This document shows, in pieces, positions 45,645 to 56,726 of a DNA stretch of 64,000 bases. The notes beneath the pieces were generated by a model. It was not told the DNA's origin. It did not search any database and saw only the letters and a program-made list of their open reading frames with translations. Position 1 is the stretch's first letter. Each line of letters opens with the position of its first letter. Location: NCBI GenBank assembly GCA_963989245.1, contig OZ022345.1:49502124-49566123 (forward strand), given 5' to 3'. The position numbers and the translations under genes were made by a program. Source of the stretch: Nansenia antarctica. Its lineage: Eukaryota; Chordata; Actinopteri; Argentiniformes; Microstomatidae.

Positions 45645-48600
45645 ATGGCCACTGACTTGTTAACGAAGAATGTTTGGGTTGCGCCTCCAGGGCAGGACGA
45701 GCCGACTCACCGTAAACCCGCACCACCACCAGCCGACGGTCCGAGGGATGATCATGGACAAGTGCTTTACAACATGAGGGGTACAATCAACGGAACTTCT
45801 CATTTTCACGACTACAATCTGGTACAGTATTTGTATTTACTTTTGCGAATTGACAGTTCGAGCGGATCGTAGGCAATGGCATCACTGGGCTCGCAGCCAT
45901 TAACACACCCAGTTTTAGATAAGAAAATAATAGAACGACACAGAGATTATAACAGAGGCAGACGCATCTTATTCATAAATATCCCAAGTTAAGGCCTGTA
46001 AGGTTACACTATGAGTAAACATGTATCACACCCACTGAATAAAGGAGACAGGTTGTTTATGATGACTATCTATCTACTGTACGCCCTGGGTTGGTCGTGC
46101 CGAACTGACAGCGAGCGCATGGTTTCTGTCTTCGATAGTTAGCCCCCCACTTCAATCTATTCCAAAAAACCCCAAGAGAAAACATGTTCAGAGAGACAGT
46201 CGACTGACGATGAAACGTTGCACCCTGTTTCAAAACTTGGGACGGGGGGATGCATACATAGCTCCGGAGAGCAGCTGGATGGTCTAATTTCAGCCATAGA
46301 TTTCCATAGCTTAGACGGGAGCACTTCAGAAGCGCGGCTGCTAGAGGGGATTTCTTTCATGTAATGTGGCAACCCTCTATATTCGCCTTGGTCAGGCCCG
46401 TTATTCCAGTGTAATTCCCCCGAAGTGATGCGCACTAGATCAAGGTGTCTGAACAGTGAACACTGTGTGCAAGGCTACATGTGTGTTTTCGGTATCAGTT
46501 GACACATTGAGAACGAAGTAACGTTGCGCAATTCTGGTCGTGTTTTTTTTTTTGCGTTGGTCAGCGTAGTCTTTTTTTGGGACTTGGAATGAATGGTTTT
46601 TACGGGAGAAGGGGGAATGTAGCGTAAGGCCATTGGGGAGTACAGTGTACATGATGAATGTTTCACTGCTGCTGACTGCTGGATATGAATGTACTGCTGC
46701 AGTCACCTCCTCTCTTCGTTCTCACTCTCTCAAGTGCACTGATAAAGGAAAAAGGACGCGAAAACAGGCCGAATGTGGTCAGTGGTAAGAAATGAAGTTG
46801 CTAGCTGTATGCACAACCTGTGAACATGTGTTTACTTAGTGGAAGTTTTGAATTATCCACTTTTCATTAAGATGGAAGAATATTGGATTTATGCAGAGCG
46901 GCTTGACCAAATGAATGTGATTTTTGAAGTTGTCTCCATGTCAAAATGTCAGAATACTAAGAATAGTCCTTTTTTCCCCCCCTCAGGGTAATTCAGAGAT
47001 GGACAAATACCTGTCCCCCCATCCTCAGAGGGTAGCAGACTCCAAGAGGTTGTGTGGGGACAGCCCCTCAGTGATGGAGCCTTCTTTCACTGAGGAGCTG
47101 GGTTCCCCTTACAGCGTCAACATGAGCCTCCTCCTCCCTGACGTCACCTACCTGCGCCCTGGCCTCTGCAGGCCCATGAGACCCATCAAGACCGAGCCTC
47201 TTTCTCACTCCCTCATCCACCCAAGTTGTCAGGGCAACGGAGGGTCGTCAACAATCACCGAATTTCCGGGCCTCTTCGGCACCTCTGCCGACACAGGAAA
47301 CAGTAACATGTTCATCAAACAGGAAATGCCCTCTCTGGACTTCCAGGATGTTCCGTTTTTCCAGTTGTTGAACTCTGAACTGGAGCAGCTCGTTCCTGCA
47401 CACCAGGTTAACTCTGAGCTACACAGTGGGGTCCCCATGATCCCCTCAGAGGTGCCTTTTGGTAACATCCACTTAGCAGCCCCCCAGACTGCTGTCAAAC
47501 CCATCAGCAGTCCACATAATGGTGGCTACCCGGTGACAACCCAGTTTAGCCATCAGCAGAGACCAGCCTATCTGCCGCCCTCCCCACCCAACTCAGAGCC
47601 CGGGAGTCCGGACAGATGCAAAGAGCTGGCGCAGAATCTCTCCCCACCTCCCTCCTATGCAGCCAGCATTGCTTCTAAACTGACTGTCCATACCCACAGC
47701 AATGGACTGGGTCAGAGCTCCAGCCTAGGGCTAGTCCAGAGCTCCCCTCTCAGACCGAACCAAAGCTCTGGTCTAGGATCAGTCCAAAGCTCTAGTGTTG
47801 GACTAGTCCATAGCTCAGGTCTTGGACCAGCCCAAAGTTCCTGTCTGGTACAAGTCCAGACCCCTGGTGTTGACCCAGTGTCCCCTGGGTTGGCCCAGTC
47901 TGTTCCGTTGAGGTTTAACCGCAGGAATAACCCTGACCTGGAGAGGAGGAGGATACATCACTGCGATGTCCCAGGTGAGGAGACATTGTAGGGAACATAC
48001 TGTACAGACTTACATTGATTTTCTGTACATACATATACAGTGTGTGTCTGGATAGGCACCCAGTGGGGGAGGCTATGGTTTGCAGTTAAGACTGCAGTTA
48101 AAGACTCGAATCATTAGATGGTTACATTATTAATGGTAATTACCAAGCAAATAAAGTCAAATCTCTTTTGATTTAAAGGCCCAGCTTCCTGGTTTTTCTT
48201 TAAAAACTATTTTTTAAAAACTCAAAGAATGGATGCACAGAGTGGTGACTTTTGTCATTCACAGAGGTATTTTGGAAAGTAACACCAGATATCTAGCAAT
48301 TCTTATTCAAATGTGGTGAAAGGTTGTGTGACTCAGTCGCAAAAAAGCTGGGGTTCGGAGGGTTATATTTGACTCTGAGTGCTAACTTGACAAACAGGCT
48401 AGCCGGGTCACACTTCGAAGCTCTGTAGCTGTATGAAATGTCATACTGTACGTCACAGCACGTGGGACATCATTTTAGGAGGAGCTAAGGAAATAGAATG
48501 TATTACCCAAAATACATATACCGTACTTTGACCTAAATGTCAATTTTCTGACTTGAATTGTTGTGCAATAACATTGTGCAGCACCAGGATGTCACATATC

Positions 48601-49407
48601 AGCAGACAAATCTAAATGACTAACGTTTTATTTTTCTCATTGAAGACTTTAAAGACCAATGACAGTTATGTAATGATGCATTTTGTTCTATTCTTTTCCA
48701 TCAGGATGTAAGAAGGTATACACCAAGTCCTCCCATTTAAAAGCCCATTTAAGGACCCACACGGGTAAGTTTTGCTGTGAACATCATTAAAGTCCTGTTA
48801 TGGGGGCCCGTCTCTTATTTTGGGGGGGGAGTATGTTATGTTGCCAGGCAGAAGAATGCTCTTGGCATGCAGATGCATTCAATATGCTGACAGAGACCTG
48901 GCCCATGTTCTGTGCCCTGCTCTCAAAAGCAAAAGCTGTGTTCTAAAACTGGGAAACAAATTAATCAGAGGTCAGACTATATATGTGTGGACTATAGATG
49001 ATAATATCTGGATTTCAATATGATTTAAAAGATTTAGATTTTAACATAATGGAAAAATATAGCATGACTGAATATATCAACACTTATTTCATAATAGAAG
49101 TGTATTCAATTGCTGACCTTTGTAAAGCGATACTAATGTAGAGATTAGGTAGTACTACGTTTCTGAAGGAACAGGATCAACCCTATTTCTTCCATAGTAT
49201 AACCTTGTGTTGTTTGCCTTGTTTACAGGAGAGAAGCCGTACCAATGTTCCTGGGAGGGGTGCGAGTGGCGCTTTGCTCGTTCTGACGAGCTGACTCGCC
49301 ACTTCAGGAAACACACAGGGGCCAAGCCGTTTCAGTGTGGCGTGTGTAACCGCTGCTTCTCCCGCTCCGACCACCTGGCCCTACACATGAAGCGGCACCA
49401 GAGCTAG
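45645..49407 (+). CDS. klf5: Kruppel-like factor 5, four coding exons
   Basis: Exons: 45,645-45,780, 46,997-47,974, 48,705-48,764 and 49,229-49,407 (stop TAG). Together they give 450 aa, against 457 in human KLF5. All introns obey GT-AG, and codons stay in phase across each junction. Exon 1 encodes a short Pro-rich head beginning MATDLL. Exon 2 opens with EMDKYL and has two sumoylation-type motifs (IKTE, IKQE), the PPSP/EPGSPDR stretch and the PPPSYAASIASKL motif, whose PPxY recruits WW-domain ubiquitin ligases. Exons 2-4 encode three C2H2 fingers (CDVPGCKKVYTKSSHLKAHL, CSWEGCEWRFARSDELTRHF, CGVCNRCFSRSDHLALHMKR). These bind GC/CACCC boxes in the nucleus. KLF5 promotes proliferation and epithelial programmes in vertebrates. 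An unusual eight-residue repeat lies in exon 2. Confidence 0.95.
45781..46996 (+). other. klf5: klf5 intron 1
   Basis: Donor gtacaa at 45,781. The preferred acceptor ends at 46,996 (ttcag|ag atg), giving the phase-1 junction codon GAG and the conserved EMDKYL start. A second AG at 46,985-46,986 follows a strong pyrimidine tract but would bring a stop codon. Nothing else is recognised inside. Confidence 0.75.
47713..47880 (+). repeat. klf5: 24-bp coding minisatellite in klf5 (octapeptide repeat)
   Basis: Seven consecutive in-frame 24-bp units starting at 47,713, 47,737, 47,761, 47,785, 47,809, 47,833 and 47,857. The consensus is Q-S-S-x-L-G-x-V, drifting at the end to QTPGVDPV. The block lies between the PPPSYA motif and the first zinc finger, where human KLF5 has a short linker. 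Confidence 0.93.
47975..48704 (+). other. klf5: klf5 intron 2
   Basis: Donor gtgagg at 47,975 and acceptor tcag ending at 48,704. The glycine codon of the first finger is split G|GA. The interior holds no other feature that I recognise. Confidence 0.88.
48765..49228 (+). other. klf5: klf5 intron 3
   Basis: Donor gtaagt at 48,765 and acceptor tttacag ending at 49,228. It splits the TG|EKP linker between fingers 1 and 2, the conserved KLF position. A short G-run lies near 48,822. Confidence 0.9.
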
Positions 49408-51375
49408 AGCTGACCCCTGCCAAATGTATTCTATTTTTATTTTATCTTTATTTATCCATGTTAGTCTCATTGAAATATTTTTTCAAAATAAAATTGGCTA
49501 CGCCACATTTTGTCAGAACACTATTTTGCTGACAATTTTCCAAGGATTAAGACTTCTAATACGAATTACCCTAAAAGGTGCTGGCACACAAAATAAAGTT
49601 TATTTTATTGTAAAAAAAAAAAAAAGAATTAAAAGACAAAAAGACAAAAAAAGCCAAGATACAAACCATGAAATAGTGGGCCACCAACAAAAGCATAAAC
49701 ATTGGAGCATGACTTTTTGTAGTGCTCAATGAATGATATACTGTACCATGAAAGCAACATCACAACATGATTTGAAGCTATACGTCATTTTGTTTACAGG
49801 TTCTACAACAACAAACAAGTCATTTAAACAATGGAGTTACAGGTCCTAATAGGTGTTATGACCAGGTAAGACAGTTGTACAAATTACAAAAAAATATTAT
49901 TAAGTGGTATTCATAAAACTTAAGGTGCCTGTTTTATGATTTAAAATGACTGGACATGTTGTGGCTTTAAAGGTGCAATCTGTAATTGAAACAACAACAA
50001 AGCAGGTTCCCCACAACTTTTTTGCAGCTTAGGGATTTGGCTGGAGAACCACTCTCAATGTCATAGACTAGGGCTATGGATGCAAGGACTGACCAGCCAT
50101 GACATCAACATGATAGTTTTGACCATGTATTGAAGCTATACAGTGTTTGTTTACAATTGCATTGTTTACAAACAATGGAGTAACGCAAGCTTATATTTTG
50201 GGTTCTGATGGGGTAAGACAGACAGTTGAACTAAGTTCACAAGGCAATTAGTTAAGTTATATTCTTCAATGGCTATACATCATTAATTTAAAAGTCCAAA
50301 AATTGCTGTAACAATTGAATAAGAGCACAAAGAGATGTTTCAAATCTTGAGTCAGTTATAAGGATCAAACTAGCCATTTCTGGAATGACTCCAAGGTTTT
50401 TCAGTATCACTCTGCCTATTCTACTGTGTCTCAGCACTGAAGACACACTTTCTGTCTTTGATATGATACTGTCTACGTTATGTGTATGATACTAAACTGT
50501 AACTACAGAAAGACTACTGTTAAATACTCTAATGTCATACTGTATACAAAGGCAACATTTAATATTCTGTTTTTGTTTTCATTTTTGTTGTTTTTAAAAG
50601 ATAATATATTACACATTATCAGTACTCATTTTCTAAGTGCCTTTTAGTGTTTTCTTTTTAAGATAGAGTTGCCTATGGCAGCATCAGCTGGTATACTGTA
50701 GAAAATGTATTGGTTGCTGCCTTTTACTGGTTTTAAGACATGTAAAATAATTACTTTGTGTTGTAAAAAAATGCTTTTAAGTTATGACCAAGTGTAATTC
50801 GATTAAACAAATTGAATAATAAGAGTTATCATTTCAGGTTACTAAACTTTGTTGAAATGTACATATTTTGTATCCCCTGTATAGCTGACTTTATTACTGT
50901 ATACTAGGATTTGTTGATTACTCTTCTTTAATCTGTAAAGAAAATATTAACATGACAAAGATGTTTGGCAACACTTTACAATTATTCTTATTACTATGCA
51001 ACTGCGTTGGTACGTACAGTGTAACAAGAGATGTAAGGACAAATTGTTACACTGTACACTGTGCTAAGTGATAGGAATACTGATTATAGTACACAGTGTA
51101 ACAATACTGATTATAGTACACAGTGTAACAATACTGATTACAGTAGACAGTGTAACAATCAGTCATTGATATTCTTGTTACAATGTAGTAACAGTGATAA
51201 CTTTACAGTAATAACAACTCCTGAATGTAAAGTTTTACTCATGTTTGTGTGTAGCGCTTCAGACATGTTTGGTGTTAAGAATTTTGAGACGCCAAGCTGT
51301 AGGCTAAAGGGTCCATCTGTGCCAAGACAGCTGCTTGAAGAGCAGAGCAAAATGTCAAATAAACATTGCGTGTTT
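49408..51375 (+). other. klf5: klf5 3' UTR (inferred extent)
   Basis: AT-rich DNA after the klf5 stop, with AATAAA signals at about 49,592 and about 51,358. The latter is followed by a GT-rich stretch and would give a ~1.95-kb UTR. KLF5 genes generally have long 3' UTRs. A TTAA-type MITE and a related partial copy lie within it. The end of the transcript is inferred. Confidence 0.5.
49971..50318. mobile_element. TTAA-type MITE, right end truncated
   Basis: TTAA at 49,967-49,970 is followed by aggtgcaatctgtaattg, a terminus I know from a common MITE family in salmonid genomes. The interior includes 'ggatgcaaggactgacca' and 'aaacaatggagtaacgcaag', also typical. Similarity ends near 50,318 before the right terminus. 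A related partial segment lies at about 49,775-49,930 ('aaacaatggagttacaggtc', 'ggtaagacag'). Confidence 0.72.
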
Positions 51376-51701
51376 ACAATGTTTTAGAATGGTAGAACCT
51401 TTTTTTTATTTTCTTTTAGGGAGTACTTGTTAATTATATTCAGGAATGTGTGGATTTAGAAAGTCTTCACCGTGACAATACAACAAAAGGTTTTCTGAGC
51501 CTTCCACCCACGGTATTGACACTGCTCTGTGAGAAAAGCGTAGCGATTCATGCTAATCTTTCAGAGTGAATGCTCTTTCAAGTCAGTGACAGCGACAGCA
51601 TTTTTCTTTTATGATCTTTGTGGTTTCATGGGAACATAACCTATTGTATATTAAATACCATGTGTCATTTTCTTTTGGAGCAATGCCAACAATAACATGT
51701 A

Positions 51702-53080
51702 CAGTGTTACTGTACAGAAATAAGTATTCAACACAACAATCTTTTAATTTAACATATTTCTATTGCAGCTATTCACATGAAATTTAGACCAGACATTGGT
51801 ATTAACTCAATAAAACTACACAGCTAAATAAATTGTAACACTTTTTTGGGGCCCATTCTTAAATCTTGAAGGTTCCGGGGGGTCCGCTGGTGAATCTTGA
51901 TCTTTAGTTCCTTCCACAAATGTTCTATTGGATTTAAGTCTGGCGATTGACAAGGCCAGTCCAACACATTAATTTCCTTCCTCTTGGTCCAATTGAGAGT
52001 CTCCTTTGCAGTATGTTTTGGATCGTTGACCTGCAGGAAGATCCACCAGCATCTCATCCTCATCATCCTGATGGATGGCAACAGATTCTTCTCAAGAATT
52101 TCCCGGTACATGGCTCCATTTATCTTTCCTTCGACCATTTGGATTCCATTCCAAGTACCATGTGAAGACAAAACAGCACCATTTCTCCTCCAAACATGGC
52201 ACGTTGTATTGTTGCAGAAAAATTCAGACTTTTGTCTCATCTGACCAAACTACATTCTCCCAGGAATCTACAGTCTTCTCCAAATGTTCTGTAGCAAACT
52301 TCAAACGGGCTTCAACATGCCTTTTCTTCAGTAATAGAGTCTTCTGGGATGATTGCGAATGGAGATCGTGGCGGTGGAGTGCATTGCCTATTGTTTTCTT
52401 TTTTCTTTGTGACAACTGTATCCGCTGCTCAGGTCTTTAAGGAGCTCTGCTCGAGTGGTCCTTGGCTCTTGGGCTACTCTTATGGCTAACTTTCTCACTG
52501 CCCGGTCAGAAATCTTGTGAGGAGCTCCTGTGCATGGCCGGTTGATGGTCAAGTGATGTTCCTTCCACTTGAGGATAATGGCCCCAATAGGCCCCTGATA
52601 GGAACATTTAGGAGTTGAGAAATCTGTCGGTAATCAGTGCCATTACTATGCTGCTCAACAATCTTGTTGCGAAGGTCTTGGGAGAGCTCTTTGTCTCGAC
52701 CCATCATGAGATGTTTCTCGCAGGAAAGCTTGGTGACAAATGATTTGTTTATTTGCATTCAGAAATCAAAGAGTGGAAGTACTTTCTCACCAACACGCAA
52801 CAGCATTAACCCAGCTGATTCCAATTAGCACAGGTAGGAGAACTCATTAGTGGCATAAGCTGGTTTAGTGCTTTTTCTTACTGTGTACAATACTTTTTTC
52901 CTCTGTCATTCCACTTTCTTGCATAATAGCTTTTTTTATGGATTGGATTGCTAAAATGTCTTTAGCAGTGTAGTGTTATTGAGCTAATACCAATGTCTGG
53001 CATACATTTCATGTGAATAGCTGCAATGGAAATATGTTGTATTAAAACATTGTTGTGTCAAATACTTATTTCTCCCACTC
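51702..53080 (-). mobile_element. Tc1-like DNA transposon, full length with long inverted repeats (1,379 bp)
   Basis: Long terminal inverted repeats: about 51,715-51,832 matches the reverse complement of about 52,962-53,070, including 'gcagctattcacatgaaa' and 'agaaataagtatt'. TA dinucleotides at 51,700-51,701 and 53,081-53,082 fit the Tc1 target. The transposase on the minus strand is frame-broken. It is related to the copy at 1-1,190. Confidence 0.9.
51824..52758 (-). pseudogene. Tc1 transposase pseudogene
   Basis: The minus-strand N-terminus is in 52,549-52,758 (MGRDKELSQDLRNKIVEQHS, a paired-type helix-turn-helix). Shifted frames carry WENVVWSDETK (first catalytic D), QVNDPKHTAKE (second D) and SPDLNPIEHLWKELK (catalytic E of DD34E). 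The catalytic triad can be read but is spread over at least three frames, so the gene is dead. A full protein would be about 340 aa. Confidence 0.87.
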
Positions 53081-53082
53081 TA

Positions 53083-53777
53083 TGTAGCTGTGAATTTCAT
53101 ACCCCACAGATTGTTACACCCTCACAAACACCTTCTGTACCTGGTGATCAAATGTCCATTAGAAGTACTGCTCATTTTGCTCGTTTAACCTCCACTCAAT
53201 TTTTATAAATAATTACAAATTATACTGTTTCCTAAATGGTGTTCTGTTGTTGAATTTTGTCTATAAACATTGTTATTATTACATCTGTGAATCTCAAGAA
53301 CACACCCAAAGTCTCAGTTAGGTCTCAGCACTAAAAAGCGTTTTGCACAACTGGCTGTCAAGTTCTGTGTTATGACGATACTCTTGTCAATAGACAAATG
53401 TGGTGCATTGCTAATGTTCCAACAAAAGTCAGCGGGCCTGATTTATACTGTTTTGATTGCCCTGGAAAAGTGTCATCAGAGTGAATGTGATGGTGAGTCA
53501 TACAGGATGAGGTGGCAGGGGGGTGCCAAGACGCGCCTGCTGTACTAACCATGGGAGGTGTCTCGGCACGCTACTGGGGAAAGGGGAAAGACACTTACTG
53601 TATAGTTGATGTTATCATGAAAACCACTGTTGTTTAGTACTACAATCCAGAATAGATACACTTACAATATGCTTACAAAAAAATGAAAGACATTAACTTA
53701 CATCATTACTGCATATATTTACTGTATATTTGCAGAACATTCAATCCAAAGCAACATGTGGCTTGTGAGAATTGAAC
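53083..53777. other. No gene recognised
   Basis: Unique-looking AT-rich DNA between the Tc1 element and the hAT MITE. Nothing else is supportable. Confidence 0.45.
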
Positions 53778-53998
53778 CAGGGGAGGCTGGTGGAGGTGGA
53801 AATCTGAGGACGGGCTCATTGTAATGCATGGAATTGTATGAGGAAGGTTATCAAACATGTGTTGATACCATTCCTTATTCCATTTCATGAATTACAATGA
53901 GCCCGTCCTCAGATTTCCACCTCCAACAGCTTCCTTATTCCATTCCATGAATTACAATGACCTCGTTGTGAAATGTCGACATCCACCAGCCTCCACTG
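53778..53998. mobile_element. hAT MITE of a salmonid-like family (221 bp)
   Basis: Perfect 8-bp duplication AATTGAAC (53,770-53,777 and 53,999-54,006). Ends are CAGGGGAGGCTGGTGGAGG and its near complement. The interior 'gaggacgggctcattgtaat' and its complement form a near-palindrome, the hallmark of a very abundant MITE family I know from salmonid genomes. The right arm is present twice in tandem (about 53,873-53,932 and 53,933-53,990). Confidence 0.9.
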
Positions 53999-54006
53999 AA
54001 TTGAAC

Positions 54007-54530
54007 CCATGGCCTTGTTAATGCCATACATGTCCAACCAATTGAGTCTCCTAGTCAACTCCAGTACTAGGAAGTGTGGTGTACAGTACTGGGAGATTAC
54101 AGTGCTACTTTAAAATAAAAGTAGCTATCCTCTGTATTATGTTTCCCTTATTGTGGTCTTTACTGGCATTATGCATCAGGCATCTTACTCATGACAAATC
54201 CATGTAGTAGCACACCCTCACTGTAACATCTTAATGGTAGTGTTCATAATGGCCAACAACAAAGCCGATCATACGGAGGGATGGTGGAGGCACACCAAAG
54301 ATCAGGGCTCACATCTGAATTCCAGGACATACTGTATTACGTTCTCAGTAACTCTGATAGCTGTGCACAACTGTGTATAGCTATCATTTGGAATGACTGT
54401 CCTAATACTAAGCTTAGGTTTCTGAATGCCAGTGAATGTGAGCACAGCACTCAAATGTCTAAGTGTAACCAAAACCACATTCCAGCCACAACACAGTCAG
54501 CCACTCAATCTAAACGAGTCTGATTAGACA
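54007..54530. other. No gene; short intergenic interval between klf5 and klf12 ends
   Basis: No repeat or ORF of note. This is the remaining space between the convergent genes if the klf12 transcript ends near 54,535. Confidence 0.45.
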
Positions 54531-54534
54531 GTGT

Positions 54535-56687
54535 TACATACAAAATGCAACTTTATTAACCTTCATGCCTCCATTCATATTAATATACATGTATATGTTT
54601 GAACTCGGTTTCATTTCACAGCTCCATCCATATGAAAAATACAGAGAAAAAAGCAAAAGCACTGACAGAATATTTAGACATTTTTTGAGAACAGAAAGAA
54701 AGAAAGGAAGGAAAAGAAGAAATACTTGTTCCAAGAGTGGGACAATAAACTTTTCTGAATCTGAATCTTGTTCTTTCGACATGTGAAAAACATTGGGACA
54801 CCAAATCCTCCTGAATTCCATGAGCAGAACCTCCCTTTGAAGCATTGCTGGGCAATATCACAATTTTACGGTAAGAACAAAAAGCTCTGAATATATTTAC
54901 AATACACTCACTATACATAAATACAGGAACAACAATTACTGTACGTAATAATAGCAGTAAACTTGAAACAAAGGCATTGGCTTCACTACTTACATTTTCG
55001 AAAGCAGAGAAAAAAGAAACAGATTTGATACAGAAATGAAAGAAATATTGAACTGATACAGAATTGTAAATTCAGAATTCAATCACATGGGAGTCTAAGG
55101 TTAGTATCCCAGCCATAGCACATTCAATAGAGGTTTCCCTGTGGACTTTTGTGAACAATAAAACACTGTAAATGCTGGTCAACCAAGTGGCTCTCACTAC
55201 CTTCCGTGCTTTCTGGTACTGCAATAGGGTGTGGAATATTTCTAATAGTCATACATGGCCAGTATTGGAGAGTGAAATCCCCAAATGAACAACATAATTT
55301 AGTTGTTTTTATTGTAAATACATACACACAAATGATATGCCGCTTTTACGGGGATACATAAAGAATGTAGTATGTTGGTTTTTAAGGAGAATGTGTAAAA
55401 ACGGGTAAGGCTCAATGCATTCATAAGAAACAGACAAATTTGAGGTGGGATTTTGCATAATGGTTTGGAGTTTCTGTGCTTTCTCTAAGTTTTCTTGTGT
55501 AAATCAATTTGAACATATATACCGTTGAATTTGTGTAAGCTTTTGTTTGTGAAATAGTTGATTTTCAGAGATAGATTGTGATATGAGGCACTATTAATTA
55601 TTGCATAACTTTGACCCTGGTTACCGTTACAAAATTATGCCATCAAAAAGTGTAAATAATGCCTAAATGGGTGGTAAAGCATGTACACAATACACATTGG
55701 TGTACAGTACCTTTCTGAAATACTGGTCAGAATCATTACTGCAAACTTCCAAGGAAATTGAAGAACAACATGTTTTTGGATTAAGGCATGCAAATGTGAA
55801 TCAACACCTATCAACAAAGTGAATACAGTCGCTCTAAATACTGTTTCAAGAAGTTCAATATGAATCTGTACTTGTAATCATGAACTTCTTTAAGCCAAAG
55901 TGGCCAAAAATATCTGGGTTTGATTCACATCTAAAATGAATGATCTGATATTAAAGTGAGTTTTGGTGTATTTGTATTGACACAGAATCTGCCTCATGAA
56001 AGAAGACCTTAAAATCAGGAACTTGGTGAACCAAAATGCAAAAATAGAGATTTTAATTCTTACATCACATTTGATCATTTGTGCAAGCACCTAAGATAAG
56101 AAAAAGTTTTAGCATCATCAATTCCCCCAATTGTATTGTATATCAAATGAGATAAATTAAAGTTCATGAAAAAGATTTTACATGTATAAATGTATTTCTT
56201 TGTATCTATTAATCAAAAGCCCTATTTTTTCAAATATATGTACAGTCTGTAGAACTGAAATATACGTTTTATTTCCACTATCACATATATTACAACATTT
56301 TGAAAGACCATTTTTACAGAACAAAAGTTATATGCAAAGATGAAGTGCCCCTCAATTTGTAAAATGTTTTTAAGTACAGTATATGAATAGTAAAATATGT
56401 TGATGATTATTGTGTATAAATGGACTTAACATTTGAAATTAATATTTTGTTTAAATCATACTTCATAACAAACAAGGTGCTGATGATATGCTGAAGCCAA
56501 AAAGGCAATACAACTGGAAATATTCACATACGGTACACACAAACAACAAACATAACAACATAATGACATAAATCATAATACTTCAGAACACCAAAAGGGA
56601 GAAGGACAAATTGGGAATACCAATGTTTTTATTCCTCTACTAAATTAATCTGTGCTACTGTAAGGTACGGACGTTGTTTTACCCACC

Positions 56688-56726
<39 letters not shown>

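Noticed and set aside
45645..45872. 75-codon ORF as a stand-alone small gene
   Set aside because: Only the first 45 codons are exon 1 of klf5. The remainder is intron read-through past the donor at 45,781.
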